A DNA stretch of 11,652 nt from Anaerolineae bacterium (GCA_025454675.1 JALONZ010000016.1:1-11652), one strand, 5' to 3'. Shown: positions 1-6,557, counted from the first letter of the stretch. A program made the numbers and translations. The notes: a model not told the origin generated them from the sequence alone.

Positions 1-92
1 TTCAAAATATACCCCATTTGGTAGAGGAAGGGAGTAGGGGCTTGCCATGGCAAGCCCCAACAATTACCCATAGGAGGCTAGGAGTGGGGATA
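1..92. repeat. Palindromic dispersed-repeat segment (partial or divergent copy)
   Basis: Positions 37-58 form a perfect 22-bp palindrome (GGGGCTTGCCA and its reverse complement). With one mismatch it extends to 34-61. Just to its left, 21-36 (GTAGAGGAAGGGAGTA) is identical to 7173-7188 in the gap upstream of the DUF418 gene. To the right, 73-91 (GGAGGCTAGGAGTGGGGAT) resembles the right end of that other element. This is therefore a diverged or hybrid copy of a non-coding repeat, cut by the window start. No T-tract follows the palindrome on either strand, so a terminator role is not obvious, although it does lie downstream of the FHA gene. Short G/C-rich palindromes of this style are common in Chloroflexota and cyanobacteria (from memory, not searched). 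Confidence 0.6.
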
Positions 93-102
93 AAAACTTA
101 TT

Positions 103-951
103 TTATCGGCAGGTAATGGCTTCGCCAACGATGCCCAATGCTTCGGCAATTAAGCCAACCACAGGTGTGACCACATCTTTGAAGATGGGCAATTCGCACC
201 ATAATTTGGCGGTGTCAATAATGACCAAGCCAATCACAGACGCACAACAACAAAATAGGAGCAACCCCGCGCATCCAATCACCACCCAACGCCATGTGCT
301 GGGGGTTTCTTCTTCACGCACGGCATACGGGTCATAATCAAATCCGGGCGGATTTTGATTATAATCGGGTGCTTGTTGGTCATAACCCGCATCATAGGTA
401 TTTGGTGCAGGTGGGACTTGCCCTTGTTGATAATAATTCGGTTGCCCGCCAACCGGTTGCCCATATTGTTGGGGTGGGGGCGCATATTGATTTGGCGGTT
501 GTTGGGGCGGTGGCGCATATTGATTGGGTGGTTGCTGGGGTTGCGAATATTGTGGCGGTTGCTGGGGTGGTGGCGCATATGGACTGGGTGGTTGTTGGGG
601 TTGCGAATATTGTGGCGGTTGTTGAACCGATTGTTGCGGACGCATCACATCATAGGTCAATGTGACCGTCTCCCCCAAACCAATCATATCACCACGATTT
701 AACGCACGGCTTCCTGTTAGGCGTTGCCCGTTGATGAATGTGCCGTTGGTAGACCCTAAATCTTCTAGGTTATAACCATCTGTCCCACGAGTGATACGTA
801 AATGATGCCGACTCACTTCGGGGTCATTAATGGTGATGTCATTTGTAATATCGCGTCCGAGTGTGATGACATCTTTGTTCAGTTCAAAGACCTGATTGGG
901 CTGAGGTCCTCTGCGGACGATGAAGCGAAAACTATCGTTGTTTTGTATCAT
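103..951 (-). CDS. Membrane-anchored FHA-domain protein with Pro/Gln-rich repeat linker
   Basis: A 282-residue protein. Residues 8-103 are a forkhead-associated domain, which in this family binds phosphothreonine peptides. Its hallmarks are all visible: LGR (31-33), SRHH (47-50) and GSTNGTFINGQ (66-76). Residues 106-185 are a low-complexity Pro/Gln/Tyr linker made of about five 10-residue units (QYSQPQQPP / NQYAPPPQQ) at roughly 113-162. One membrane helix follows (about 221-245), unusually rich in cysteine (C227, C234-C236). A 37-residue tail with C252 and C281 and an amphipathic stretch ends the protein. The topology is probably FHA inside, tail outside. The start is supported by AGGAG at 961-965, nine bases upstream; a nearer upstream ATG is followed at once by TAG. 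The gene has its own promoter at 1022-1050. A likely partner is the Ser/Thr kinase encoded at 2856 (inference). The domain call is firm; the biological role is unknown. Confidence 0.93.
   Translation of the reverse strand: MIQNNDSFRFIVRRGPQPNQVFELNKDVITLGRDITNDITINDPEVSRHHLRITRGTDGYNLEDLGSTNGTFINGQRLTGSRALNRGDMIGLGETVTLTYDVMRPQQSVQQPPQYSQPQQPPSPYAPPPQQPPQYSQPQQPPNQYAPPPQQPPNQYAPPPQQYGQPVGGQPNYYQQGQVPPAPNTYDAGYDQQAPDYNQNPPGFDYDPYAVREEETPSTWRWVVIGCAGLLLFCCCASVIGLVIIDTAKLWCELPIFKDVVTPVVGLIAEALGIVGEAITCR
466..615 (-). repeat. In-frame tandem repeat encoding a Pro/Gln/Tyr linker
   Basis: This segment of the FHA gene holds short tandem repeats. Bases 526-561 and 586-621 are near-identical copies at a period of 60 bp (20 codons). 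Shorter related units of about 30 bp continue down to about 466. The encoded units alternate QYSQPQQPP and NQYAPPPQQ. Such arrays can change length by slippage in whole-codon steps, which would alter the reach of the cytoplasmic linker without breaking the frame. Confidence 0.8.
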
Positions 952-974
952 CTACATACGCTCCTAAATTAACG

Positions 975-996
975 CTCAAATAACCCATTATTTGAG
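975..996 (-). promoter_or_regulatory. Perfect leader hairpin upstream of the FHA gene
   Basis: CTCAAATAA (975-983) and TTATTTGAG (988-996) are exact reverse complements separated by CCCA, giving a 9-bp stem with a 4-nt loop. It lies in the predicted 5' leader of the FHA mRNA, between the promoter (1022-1050) and the ribosome-binding site (961-965). It has no following T-tract, so it is not an intrinsic terminator. It may be an mRNA-stabilising stem, a translation-control element or an operator for a dimeric protein; the sequence does not say which. Confidence 0.55.
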
Positions 997-1021
997 TGGT
1001 AAGCCTGCATCATAACTTCAA

Positions 1022-1061
1022 AATATAAACCGACTAACCTATTCTGTCAAATGAAATAGGT
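1022..1061 (-). promoter_or_regulatory. Sigma70-type promoter for the FHA gene with embedded inverted repeat
   Basis: On the minus strand a perfect -35 box TTGACA (1050-1045) is followed after exactly 17 nt by TATATT (1027-1022), 5 of 6 matches to the consensus -10. Transcription would start near 1015, leaving a leader of about 64 nt. An inverted repeat ACCTATT (1037-1043) / AATAGGT (1055-1061) brackets the -35 box, so a repressor or activator could bind there. The box sequences and spacing are seen directly; activity and the binding protein are inferred. The upstream histidine kinase and response regulator lie on the same strand, so this could also be an internal promoter of a longer operon. 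Confidence 0.65.
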
Positions 1062-1092
1062 GATTATGATATTTTGTTATATTGTAGCGCAT

Positions 1093-1119
1093 TTATGCAG
1101 GGTTTGCATAAGATTTTTT
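1093..1119 (+). terminator. Terminator-like hairpin with T-tract on the plus strand
   Basis: TTATGCA (1093-1099) and TGCATAA (1105-1111) form a perfect 7-bp stem with loop GGGTT. On the plus strand GA and then six T residues (1114-1119) follow. All neighbouring genes lie on the minus strand, so in this orientation it ends no annotated transcript. On the minus strand the stem is preceded by an A-tract but not followed by a T-tract, so it is a poor terminator for the response-regulator mRNA. The stem is rather A/T-rich, so its strength is uncertain. Confidence 0.45.
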
Positions 1120-1142
1120 CAAGCCAGTTTACGTTGTATCTG

Positions 1143-1772
1143 CTAACGTCCATCAAAAAAATGATGCTGTAGGGCAAAGGCAACCGCTTCGGTGCGCGTG
1201 TTCACATTGAGCTTAACCAAAATATTGCTGACATGGAACTTGACAGTAGATTGGGTAATGACTAATTTTTCGGCGATTTCTTGGTTGGTCATACCCGCGG
1301 TCATCAATTTTAAGACCGCATTTTCGCGTTCCGATAGCGGGTTATCGCTGGTGGATTTGAGCAGGCTTTGAATCATTTTTTTGTCGAATTTGCCACTATC
1401 CTGCATCGCATCCAAAATTGCACGTTCAATATCTTCGGGTGTGGCATCTTTTAATAAATATCCCACAGCCCCTGCTTTTAAGGCGCTATGCACCACATAA
1501 TCATCCTTAAAACTGGTGAGTGCGATAATCCGAATGGATGGATTTTCCAGCAAAATCCGCCGTGTGGCTTCGACACCGTCCATCGTTTGCATCTTTATAT
1601 CCATCAAAATTACATCGGGTGGGTTTTCTTTGCAAAACGCCACCGCCTCATCACCGGTTGCGGCTTCACCGATAAATTCAATATTATCGGTATTCTCTAG
1701 GAACATTCTAAGTCCCGCACGTACCATCGTATGGTCATCGACAATCAAGACGTGAATCGCGGAGTTCATCAT
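1143..1772 (-). CDS. NarL/FixJ-family response regulator (REC plus LuxR-type HTH)
   Basis: Encodes 209 residues from the ATG at 1772. The receiver domain (about 5-120) keeps the full phosphorylation set: acidic pair D12-D13 (LIVDDH), phospho-acceptor D58 (LMDIKM), T86 and K108. A LuxR-type helix-turn-helix covers about 146-197 (LSERENAVLKLMTAGMTNQE onward). It is therefore a two-component transcription factor whose partner is the histidine kinase directly upstream. The chosen ATG overlaps the kinase stop codon (ATGA at 1772-1769), typical of translational coupling, with a weak GGGA six bases upstream. A second ATG at 1769 and an earlier one at 1784 (213 residues) are alternatives; homologues begin just before the VLIVDDH stretch, which fits the shorter forms. 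The target genes are unknown. The FHA gene is the next gene downstream on the same strand. Confidence 0.95.
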   Translation of the reverse strand: MMNSAIHVLIVDDHTMVRAGLRMFLENTDNIEFIGEAATGDEAVAFCKENPPDVILMDIKMQTMDGVEATRRILLENPSIRIIALTSFKDDYVVHSALKAGAVGYLLKDATPEDIERAILDAMQDSGKFDKKMIQSLLKSTSDNPLSERENAVLKLMTAGMTNQEIAEKLVITQSTVKFHVSNILVKLNVNTRTEAVAFALQHHFFDGR

Positions 1773-2722
1773 ATAATATCCCATGCTACATAAACAGATG
1801 TCCCTTGTGCGGGATGACTTTTGAGGTGAAAAACAGCTTTAAGGTCTTGTGCGCGTTCTTGCATAATTTTTAACCCAAAATGTGTGCCACTTGGCATACG
1901 ATTCACATCAAATCCAATCCCATTATCATGAATTTTAAGCATCACAGTAGACTGATTTTTTTCTAGGACGATGTGTATTTTAGTCGCTTTGGCGTGTTTA
2001 GCAATATTGTTAAGTGCTTCTTGGGCAATTCGATAAAACGCATGACGCACCGCCACAGGCAAAATAATGCGCTCATCCATCGTCAATTCTGGCATAATCC
2101 CATGTCGCCCCACATATGAATCGCATAATTGCTTCAGTAATTGGGGCAGGTTGGTTTGCTCGATGGCTTTGGGGCGCAATTCGAGTAACAGCATCCGCAT
2201 ATCGGCAATTGCCCCGCGTGTGAGTTGTTGTAATTTGAGCAACCCATCTGGCACTTGTTCTGGTTTCTTATTGTATATCACCACCAATGATGCCGCCATA
2301 ATACTTGCCGAAAATAAGGTTTGGGTAACGGCATCATGTAATTCGCGGGCTAGGTGTTGTCGCTCTTCTTCTCTGCCTTCTGCCACCCGTTGTTCAATTT
2401 GTTGGCTGATGGCTTCAAGTTCTTTTTCGGTACGTTCTCGCTCGGCTATATCATTTTTCAGTTTTTCATTGACCAAACGCAACGTCTCATTGATTTGTTC
2501 CAATTCGATGCGTTTGTTACGTAAAACCAACCAAAACGCGCCCCCTGTCACAAAAACAAACAGAGTACCTTTTAATGTTTGAAAAATGGATAATTCATAG
2601 ACTGATTTTGATATGAATAATTGTAAAAAATTATCACTGGTAAAAATCCAAGTCAGCCCAACAATGATATAAATACCACTGAGCCAAATCTCGAATGGAA
2701 TTACACTGTTTTTGGATGGCAT
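1769..2722 (-). CDS. Sensor histidine kinase, HisKA_3/HATPase_c (LiaS/NarX type), short membrane sensor
   Basis: Encodes 317 residues. Two membrane helices (about 9-29 and 50-68) flank a loop of only about 20 residues containing WIFTSD, so no periplasmic sensor domain is present. A charged coiled coil (about 69-116) leads to a HisKA_3 dimerisation domain with the phospho-acceptor H129 in ARELHDAVTQTLFS. The ATPase domain has an N-box (QEALNNIAKHAKA, 234-246), DNGIGFD (266-272) and the second glycine segment GTHFGLKIMQERA (279-291). The enzyme should autophosphorylate on His and pass phosphate to D58 of the coupled regulator. The start is placed at the ATG at 2722 because GGGGG (2729-2733) lies six bases upstream of it; the same tract abuts an ATG at 2728, which would add two residues. 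Sensing through the membrane segments or an accessory protein is inferred from the missing sensor domain. Confidence 0.95.
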   Translation of the reverse strand: MPSKNSVIPFEIWLSGIYIIVGLTWIFTSDNFLQLFISKSVYELSIFQTLKGTLFVFVTGGAFWLVLRNKRIELEQINETLRLVNEKLKNDIAERERTEKELEAISQQIEQRVAEGREEERQHLARELHDAVTQTLFSASIMAASLVVIYNKKPEQVPDGLLKLQQLTRGAIADMRMLLLELRPKAIEQTNLPQLLKQLCDSYVGRHGIMPELTMDERIILPVAVRHAFYRIAQEALNNIAKHAKATKIHIVLEKNQSTVMLKIHDNGIGFDVNRMPSGTHFGLKIMQERAQDLKAVFHLKSHPAQGTSVYVAWDII

Positions 2723-2753
2723 ATTCATCCCCCAATCTTTATGATTTTATTAA

Positions 2754-2759
2754 ATTATA
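2754..2759 (-). promoter_or_regulatory. Candidate -10 box for the histidine kinase/regulator operon
   Basis: The minus strand carries a perfect TATAAT at 2759-2754, which would start transcription near 2747 and leave a leader of about 25 nt before the kinase. No good -35 box sits 16-18 nt upstream (TTACTG at best) and no extended -10 TG is present, so an activator may be needed, or the call may be chance in an A/T-rich gap. Confidence 0.4.
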
Positions 2760-2790
2760 GGTCTATTTGTGCAAACCAGTAAGACCATCT

Positions 2791-2819
2791 TTGCATCTCT
2801 AGGACTGTTGGGCTAATAT
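2791..2819 (+). promoter_or_regulatory. Weak candidate promoter for the Ser/Thr kinase gene
   Basis: TTGCAT (2791-2796) and TAATAT (2814-2819) are spaced by 17 nt upstream of the kinase start. Each matches the sigma70 consensus only partly (3 and 4 of 6). The divergent gap 2729-2855 must hold promoters for both directions, and this is the best plus-strand candidate seen. Confidence 0.28.
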
Positions 2820-2855
2820 ATCCCATAAATCGGGTCTATTCAAAAGGCGCACAAT

Positions 2856-5366
2856 ATGAGTTTTGATAATCTGGTTGGACAATCTTTAGGACAATATCAA
2901 CTTTTGGAACTACTCGGTGTGGGGGGGATGGGTGCTGTATTTCGCGCCTATCAACCAAATTTGCAACGCGAAGTTGCTATAAAAGTGTTAACCTCCACAT
3001 TGGCAACCGACCCCGATTATATGGCACGCTTCACCCGTGAGGCGACCACATCCGCATCACTGGAACACCCGCATATCGTCCCTGTTTATGATTTTGGGGC
3101 GGATAAGGGGGTGAGTTATGTGGCAATGCGCCTCCTCACAGGCGGGTCATTAGAAGAACGCCTCGCGCAACGTTTTGCAGATAATATGCCCTTACCAGCC
3201 CCCAGCGAAGTGATTGAACTATTGCGCCAACTCGCCAGCGCCCTCGATTATGCCCATAGTAAAGGTGTGGTGCATCGGGATATTAAACCGAGTAACATCA
3301 TGTTCGATAATCGGGGAAGCGCGTTTATTGTGGATTTTGGCATTGCCAAATTAACCAATAGCACCACGGGGTTAACGGGTACAGGCATGGTGATGGGTAC
3401 ACCGTCTTATATGCCACCCGAACAATGGAAAAATGAAGGAGTGAACGCCCAATCTGACCAATATGCCCTTGCCGCCGTGATTTATGCCATGTTGGTGGGC
3501 AAACCGCCGTTTCAAGCACCAACACCTTATGCCCTGATGAATATGCACCTGAATGAGATGCCAACGCCTGTGCATCAATCCCGTGCCAATTTGGGTATGG
3601 CGATTACGCAGGTATTATATAAGGCGATGGCGAAAGACTCGCATGACCGCTATGTAACCCTTGCCGATTTTGCGCGTGATTTTGAAAAAGCGATTGGCAA
3701 CCCGATGGTCGAAACGCCAACCGGATTTTTAACCTTTCCTGTTCGCAAACAACCGCGTAGTGGGGCGCTCACACCCAGCCAATTCCCACAACGCCAACCG
3801 ACACCAACCCCATATGGCATCCCGTCACAACCCCCAACCCCATATGGGATGCAACAACCCCCGACTCCAACCCCCTACCCAGCACCATATCCCCCAAGTG
3901 GTACGGGCGGATGGTCGCCAAATATCCCCCAAAACCGCAAAAATCGCGCCCCGCTCATCATGGGTGGGGTGGTGGGGCTTTTGGCAATTGTGATTATTGG
4001 TGTGATTATGATATTAGGGCGTGGGGATGGTAATGGTGGCATATCTGCAACGGCGACAGCTAACGCGGTGGTCATCTTGCGGACGGATACGCCAGCCCCA
4101 ACCGTGACTGATAGTCCCACCGAAACCCCGACTCCAACCTCAACTGCCACTTCCACTGCGACCGATACGCCATCGCCAACGGCAACCCATACACCAACCG
4201 CTATATTCACCGCAACCTTATCCCAAACTGACCGCGCATCTACCCAAGAGGCGGTGATTGAAGCCACACTCAACATGATTTCAGCGCAAACCGCACAGGC
4301 GCAATCGGTAGAAAATACCATCGTGGCGCGGATTGAACGCACAACGATTGCCCAAGCCCAAACCGCCACCGCTAACGCACCCACCATCACCCCAACACCC
4401 ACATCAACGGCGACATCCACCGCAACCGATACGCCAACATTCACCCCGACCAGCACCATCACACCCATGCCGACCAAAACACCCATCCCAACTGCCACTT
4501 ATACCAATACAGTCCCGCCACCAACCGCCTATGTGACCAACACCGATATTCCATCAACACCCTATGTCACCAATACGCCAGTCCCAACTGAACCGGTCCC
4601 GATTGGATTCCCCGGTGGGCTACCCGTTACCAGCAATAGCCAATGGCGACCGGTTATTCGCAACATTGACGGGGTGAATATGGCACTTGTGCCGATTGGG
4701 TGCTTCAATATGGGTAGTAACACATCCCAACTCGATTATTCGGTGAGTGCTTTAGGCGCAGATAGGGATGCCATGTCGGATGAACAACCCGTTCACGAAA
4801 TTTGTTTTGATGAACCCTTCTGGATTGATGTAACCGAAGTGACGAATGAACAATTTAGCGACCAACGTGGGTATGCGGGGCGTGATAGTGAATGGACAGA
4901 TGACAATTTGCCCCGTATCAATATCACTTGGTATGAAGCACGCGATTATTGCAATTTGCGCGGGGGGCGTTTGGCAAATGAGGCTGAATGGGAATACGCC
5001 GCCCGCGGACCCAACAGTTATTTATTCCCATGGGGCGATACATTTGAAGAAAATCGCATCGCCTATCGTGAAAATTCGGTGGCACAAACCAAGCCTGTTA
5101 ATAGCTATCCGTTGGGTGTATCGTGGGTGGGCGCGGTGGATATGTCGGGCGGGGTGTGGGAATGGATTAATACCATTTATATGCCCTATCCTTATAGCGC
5201 GTCCGATGGGCGCGAAAATTCAAATACAACTGCCGATAGAGGGATGCGTGGTGGCGATTGGAGCAGTCGCTCGCATTTTGCCCGCGCGACTAATCGCAAT
5301 TGGTATGCCCAAAACGGCGAATTTAATAATGTCGGTTTGCGCTGTGTGCGCGATTACGAAGGATGA
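2856..5366 (+). CDS. PknB-like Ser/Thr kinase fused through a membrane helix to an extracytoplasmic SUMF1/FGE-like domain
   Basis: 836 residues. The kinase domain (about 14-277) looks active: glycine loop GVGGMGAVF (21-29), K43, HRDIKPSN (140-147), DFG (160-162), the GTPSYMPPEQ segment (181-190) and D201. A Pro-rich stretch (about 298-360), one membrane helix (about 366-387) and a Thr/Pro/Ala-rich linker (about 395-585) follow. The linker carries one 16-residue block twice (424-439 and 512-527) around a probable helical segment (455-508). Residues 597-834 match the FGE-sulfatase/SUMF1 family (LVPIGCFNMGS, EVTNEQF, GGRLANEAEWEYAARG, FPWG, GVWEW, RGGDWS, GLRC). The C-terminal region lacks the paired catalytic cysteines of true formylglycine-generating enzyme, so this is more likely a binding or sensing domain outside the cell. 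AAAAGG (2842-2847) lies eight bases before the ATG. Kinase/FGE fusions are a known architecture in several phyla; the ligand is unknown. Confidence 0.95.
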   Translation: MSFDNLVGQSLGQYQLLELLGVGGMGAVFRAYQPNLQREVAIKVLTSTLATDPDYMARFTREATTSASLEHPHIVPVYDFGADKGVSYVAMRLLTGGSLEERLAQRFADNMPLPAPSEVIELLRQLASALDYAHSKGVVHRDIKPSNIMFDNRGSAFIVDFGIAKLTNSTTGLTGTGMVMGTPSYMPPEQWKNEGVNAQSDQYALAAVIYAMLVGKPPFQAPTPYALMNMHLNEMPTPVHQSRANLGMAITQVLYKAMAKDSHDRYVTLADFARDFEKAIGNPMVETPTGFLTFPVRKQPRSGALTPSQFPQRQPTPTPYGIPSQPPTPYGMQQPPTPTPYPAPYPPSGTGGWSPNIPQNRKNRAPLIMGGVVGLLAIVIIGVIMILGRGDGNGGISATATANAVVILRTDTPAPTVTDSPTETPTPTSTATSTATDTPSPTATHTPTAIFTATLSQTDRASTQEAVIEATLNMISAQTAQAQSVENTIVARIERTTIAQAQTATANAPTITPTPTSTATSTATDTPTFTPTSTITPMPTKTPIPTATYTNTVPPPTAYVTNTDIPSTPYVTNTPVPTEPVPIGFPGGLPVTSNSQWRPVIRNIDGVNMALVPIGCFNMGSNTSQLDYSVSALGADRDAMSDEQPVHEICFDEPFWIDVTEVTNEQFSDQRGYAGRDSEWTDDNLPRINITWYEARDYCNLRGGRLANEAEWEYAARGPNSYLFPWGDTFEENRIAYRENSVAQTKPVNSYPLGVSWVGAVDMSGGVWEWINTIYMPYPYSASDGRENSNTTADRGMRGGDWSSRSHFARATNRNWYAQNGEFNNVGLRCVRDYEG

Positions 5367-5376
5367 ATAAAAAATT

Positions 5377-6411
5377 ATGTCACGAAAAAAAGTTGTTTTG
5401 ATTACAGGTGCGAATGGTGAAGTGGGGCATGGTCTGATTAAAGCCTTATCTGCCATGCCCGATGCCCAACCGATTGTCGTCATGGATTTGCGCGGATTAG
5501 ATAGCCCGATGGACGAATTGGTCGAAAGTAGCATCGTTGGTGATATTTTAGATGATAATTTGCTCGATACACTCACCAGCGAATATGAAATTGATACCAT
5601 TTATCACCTCGCGGCATTGCTTTCTACCCATTCCGAATTTAGACCGGAAGCCGCGCATCGGGTGAATGTGCAAGGCACAATTAACATGCTCCAAGTGGCA
5701 GTCGAACAAGCCCGTTGGCGTGCCAAACCCGTAAAATTCATCTTCCCCAGTTCGGTGGCGGTGTATGGAATGCCCAATCTCGCCATCAAACACACCGTCC
5801 CGCCCGTGCATGAAGACCAATATACCAACCCCATCACCATGTATGGGTGCAATAAATTGTATTGCGAACATTTGGGACGCTACTACACCACCCATTATCG
5901 GCAATTGGCGGCGCATCCCGATGAAAATGGTGTGGATTTTCGGTGTGTGCGTTTTCCGGGTATCATCAGCGCGACCACCATGCCCAGTGGTGGCACAAGT
6001 GATTATGCCCCAGAGATGATTCATGCCGCCGCCAAAGGCGACCCATACGCCTGTTTCGTCCGCGCAGATACGATTATGCCCTTCATGGTCATGCCCGATG
6101 CCATTCGCGCCTTACTTGAATTATCTGCCGCGCCCAAAGAAGCCCTTTCGCGCCATACCTATAATGTGTCGGGATTTAGCTTGAATGCCGAACAAATCGC
6201 CCAACGGGTGCATCATTACTTCCCCTCCGCCCAAATTGATTATGACCCCACCGCAGGCAGACAAAACATCGTGGATAGTTGGCCCGCCGATATGAATGAT
6301 GGCGCGGCGCGTGCCGATTGGGGTTGGATGCCTGAATATGATGTAGACCGCGCGTTTAGCGAGTATCTGATTCCCACCATCACCGCGCAATATGCTGGTG
6401 ATGGTAGTTAA
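5377..6411 (+). CDS. SDR-family NAD-dependent epimerase/dehydratase, L-threonine 3-dehydrogenase-like
   Basis: 344 residues, an extended short-chain dehydrogenase. The Rossmann glycine motif is TGANGEVG (10-17) and the catalytic set is S125/S126 (FPSSVAVYG) with Y156 and K160 (YGCNK). Several stretches recall SDR-type L-threonine 3-dehydrogenase rather than sugar epimerases: YHLAALLSTHSEFRPEAAH (76-94), RFPGIISATTMPSGGTSDYA (192-211), IMPFMVMPDA (233-242) and DSWPADMNDGAARADWGW (300-317). That enzyme oxidises L-threonine to 2-amino-3-ketobutyrate with NAD+. It is somewhat longer than typical members (about 310-320, from memory), mostly through an insertion near 171-188. The usual partner, 2-amino-3-ketobutyrate CoA ligase, is not in the window. 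The ATG follows the kinase stop by 10 nt, with GAAGGA (5358-5363) 13 nt upstream, so co-transcription is likely. The family is sure; the substrate is probable. Confidence 0.9.
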   Translation: MSRKKVVLITGANGEVGHGLIKALSAMPDAQPIVVMDLRGLDSPMDELVESSIVGDILDDNLLDTLTSEYEIDTIYHLAALLSTHSEFRPEAAHRVNVQGTINMLQVAVEQARWRAKPVKFIFPSSVAVYGMPNLAIKHTVPPVHEDQYTNPITMYGCNKLYCEHLGRYYTTHYRQLAAHPDENGVDFRCVRFPGIISATTMPSGGTSDYAPEMIHAAAKGDPYACFVRADTIMPFMVMPDAIRALLELSAAPKEALSRHTYNVSGFSLNAEQIAQRVHHYFPSAQIDYDPTAGRQNIVDSWPADMNDGAARADWGWMPEYDVDRAFSEYLIPTITAQYAGDGS

Positions 6412-6418
6412 GGTGTAA

Positions 6419-6447
6419 GGGACGACTAGCAAAGCGTATGTCGTCCC
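6419..6447 (+). terminator. Hairpin after the dehydrogenase gene (possible terminator without T-tract)
   Basis: GGGACGAC (6419-6426) and GTCGTCCC (6440-6447) form a perfect 8-bp G/C-rich stem with a 13-nt loop, starting seven bases after the stop codon. It is followed by AAAATAAAC rather than T residues, so it is not a canonical intrinsic terminator. It could protect the mRNA 3' end or act with a factor. The bases 6448-6498 beyond it show nothing recognisable. Confidence 0.4.
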
Positions 6448-6498
6448 AAAATAAACACCCCACATCATCAGATTCAAAAGATTCCGTAGCTTCCCTTA

Positions 6499-6536
6499 TT
6501 GACATTTTTATCTAAAATGAGATAAAATAGTCTCAT
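6499..6536 (+). promoter_or_regulatory. Promoter and overlapping operator dyads of the TetR gene
   Basis: A perfect -35 box TTGACA (6499-6504) and TAAAAT (6523-6528, 5 of 6) are spaced by 18 nt. Two inverted repeats overlap here. TTTTATCT (6506-6513) / AGATAAAA (6520-6527) has perfect 8-bp arms and a 6-nt spacer, filling the region between the boxes. ATGAGA (6517-6522) / TCTCAT (6531-6536) has perfect 6-bp arms around the -10 box. TetR-family dimers usually bind such palindromes over their own promoter, so negative autoregulation is the natural reading (inference). Confidence 0.7.
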
Positions 6537-6557
6537 ATTAGAAAGTGAGATGTCATT

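Noticed and set aside
89..107. A/T-rich palindrome GATAAAA/TTTTATC overlapping the FHA stop codon
   Set aside because: The 7-bp stem is nearly all A/T, and on the minus strand it is followed by CCCC, not a T-tract, so a terminator call is not supported.
466..615. Possible CRISPR-like repeat array
   Set aside because: The repeats are in-frame codon repeats without unique spacers and encode a Pro/Gln linker.
294..702. Plus-strand open frames opposite the FHA linker
   Set aside because: They arise from the tandem Pro/Gln repeat read on the other strand and give low-complexity Val/Ala/Ile or Trp/Leu/Arg strings; the FHA domain on the minus strand is unmistakable.
952..957. Minimal upstream frame ATG-TAG directly before the FHA start
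   Set aside because: The SD is only three bases from it and nine from the real ATG, so it is more likely a chance triplet than a regulatory upstream frame.
3875..4498. Long minus-strand open frame (207 codons) opposite the kinase linker
   Set aside because: It encodes a monotonous Val/Gly/Ala string produced by the reverse complement of the Thr/Pro-rich repeat codons, has no domain, and lies wholly inside a well-supported plus-strand gene.
4650..5360. Active formylglycine-generating enzyme (sulfatase activator)
   Set aside because: The C-terminal region lacks the paired catalytic cysteines, and no sulfatase gene is present in the window.
5548..6024. Minus-strand open frame of 158 codons inside the dehydrogenase gene
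   Set aside because: The plus-strand frame matches a conserved SDR enzyme along its full length; the minus frame has no recognisable family, and it has no intergenic room for a promoter.
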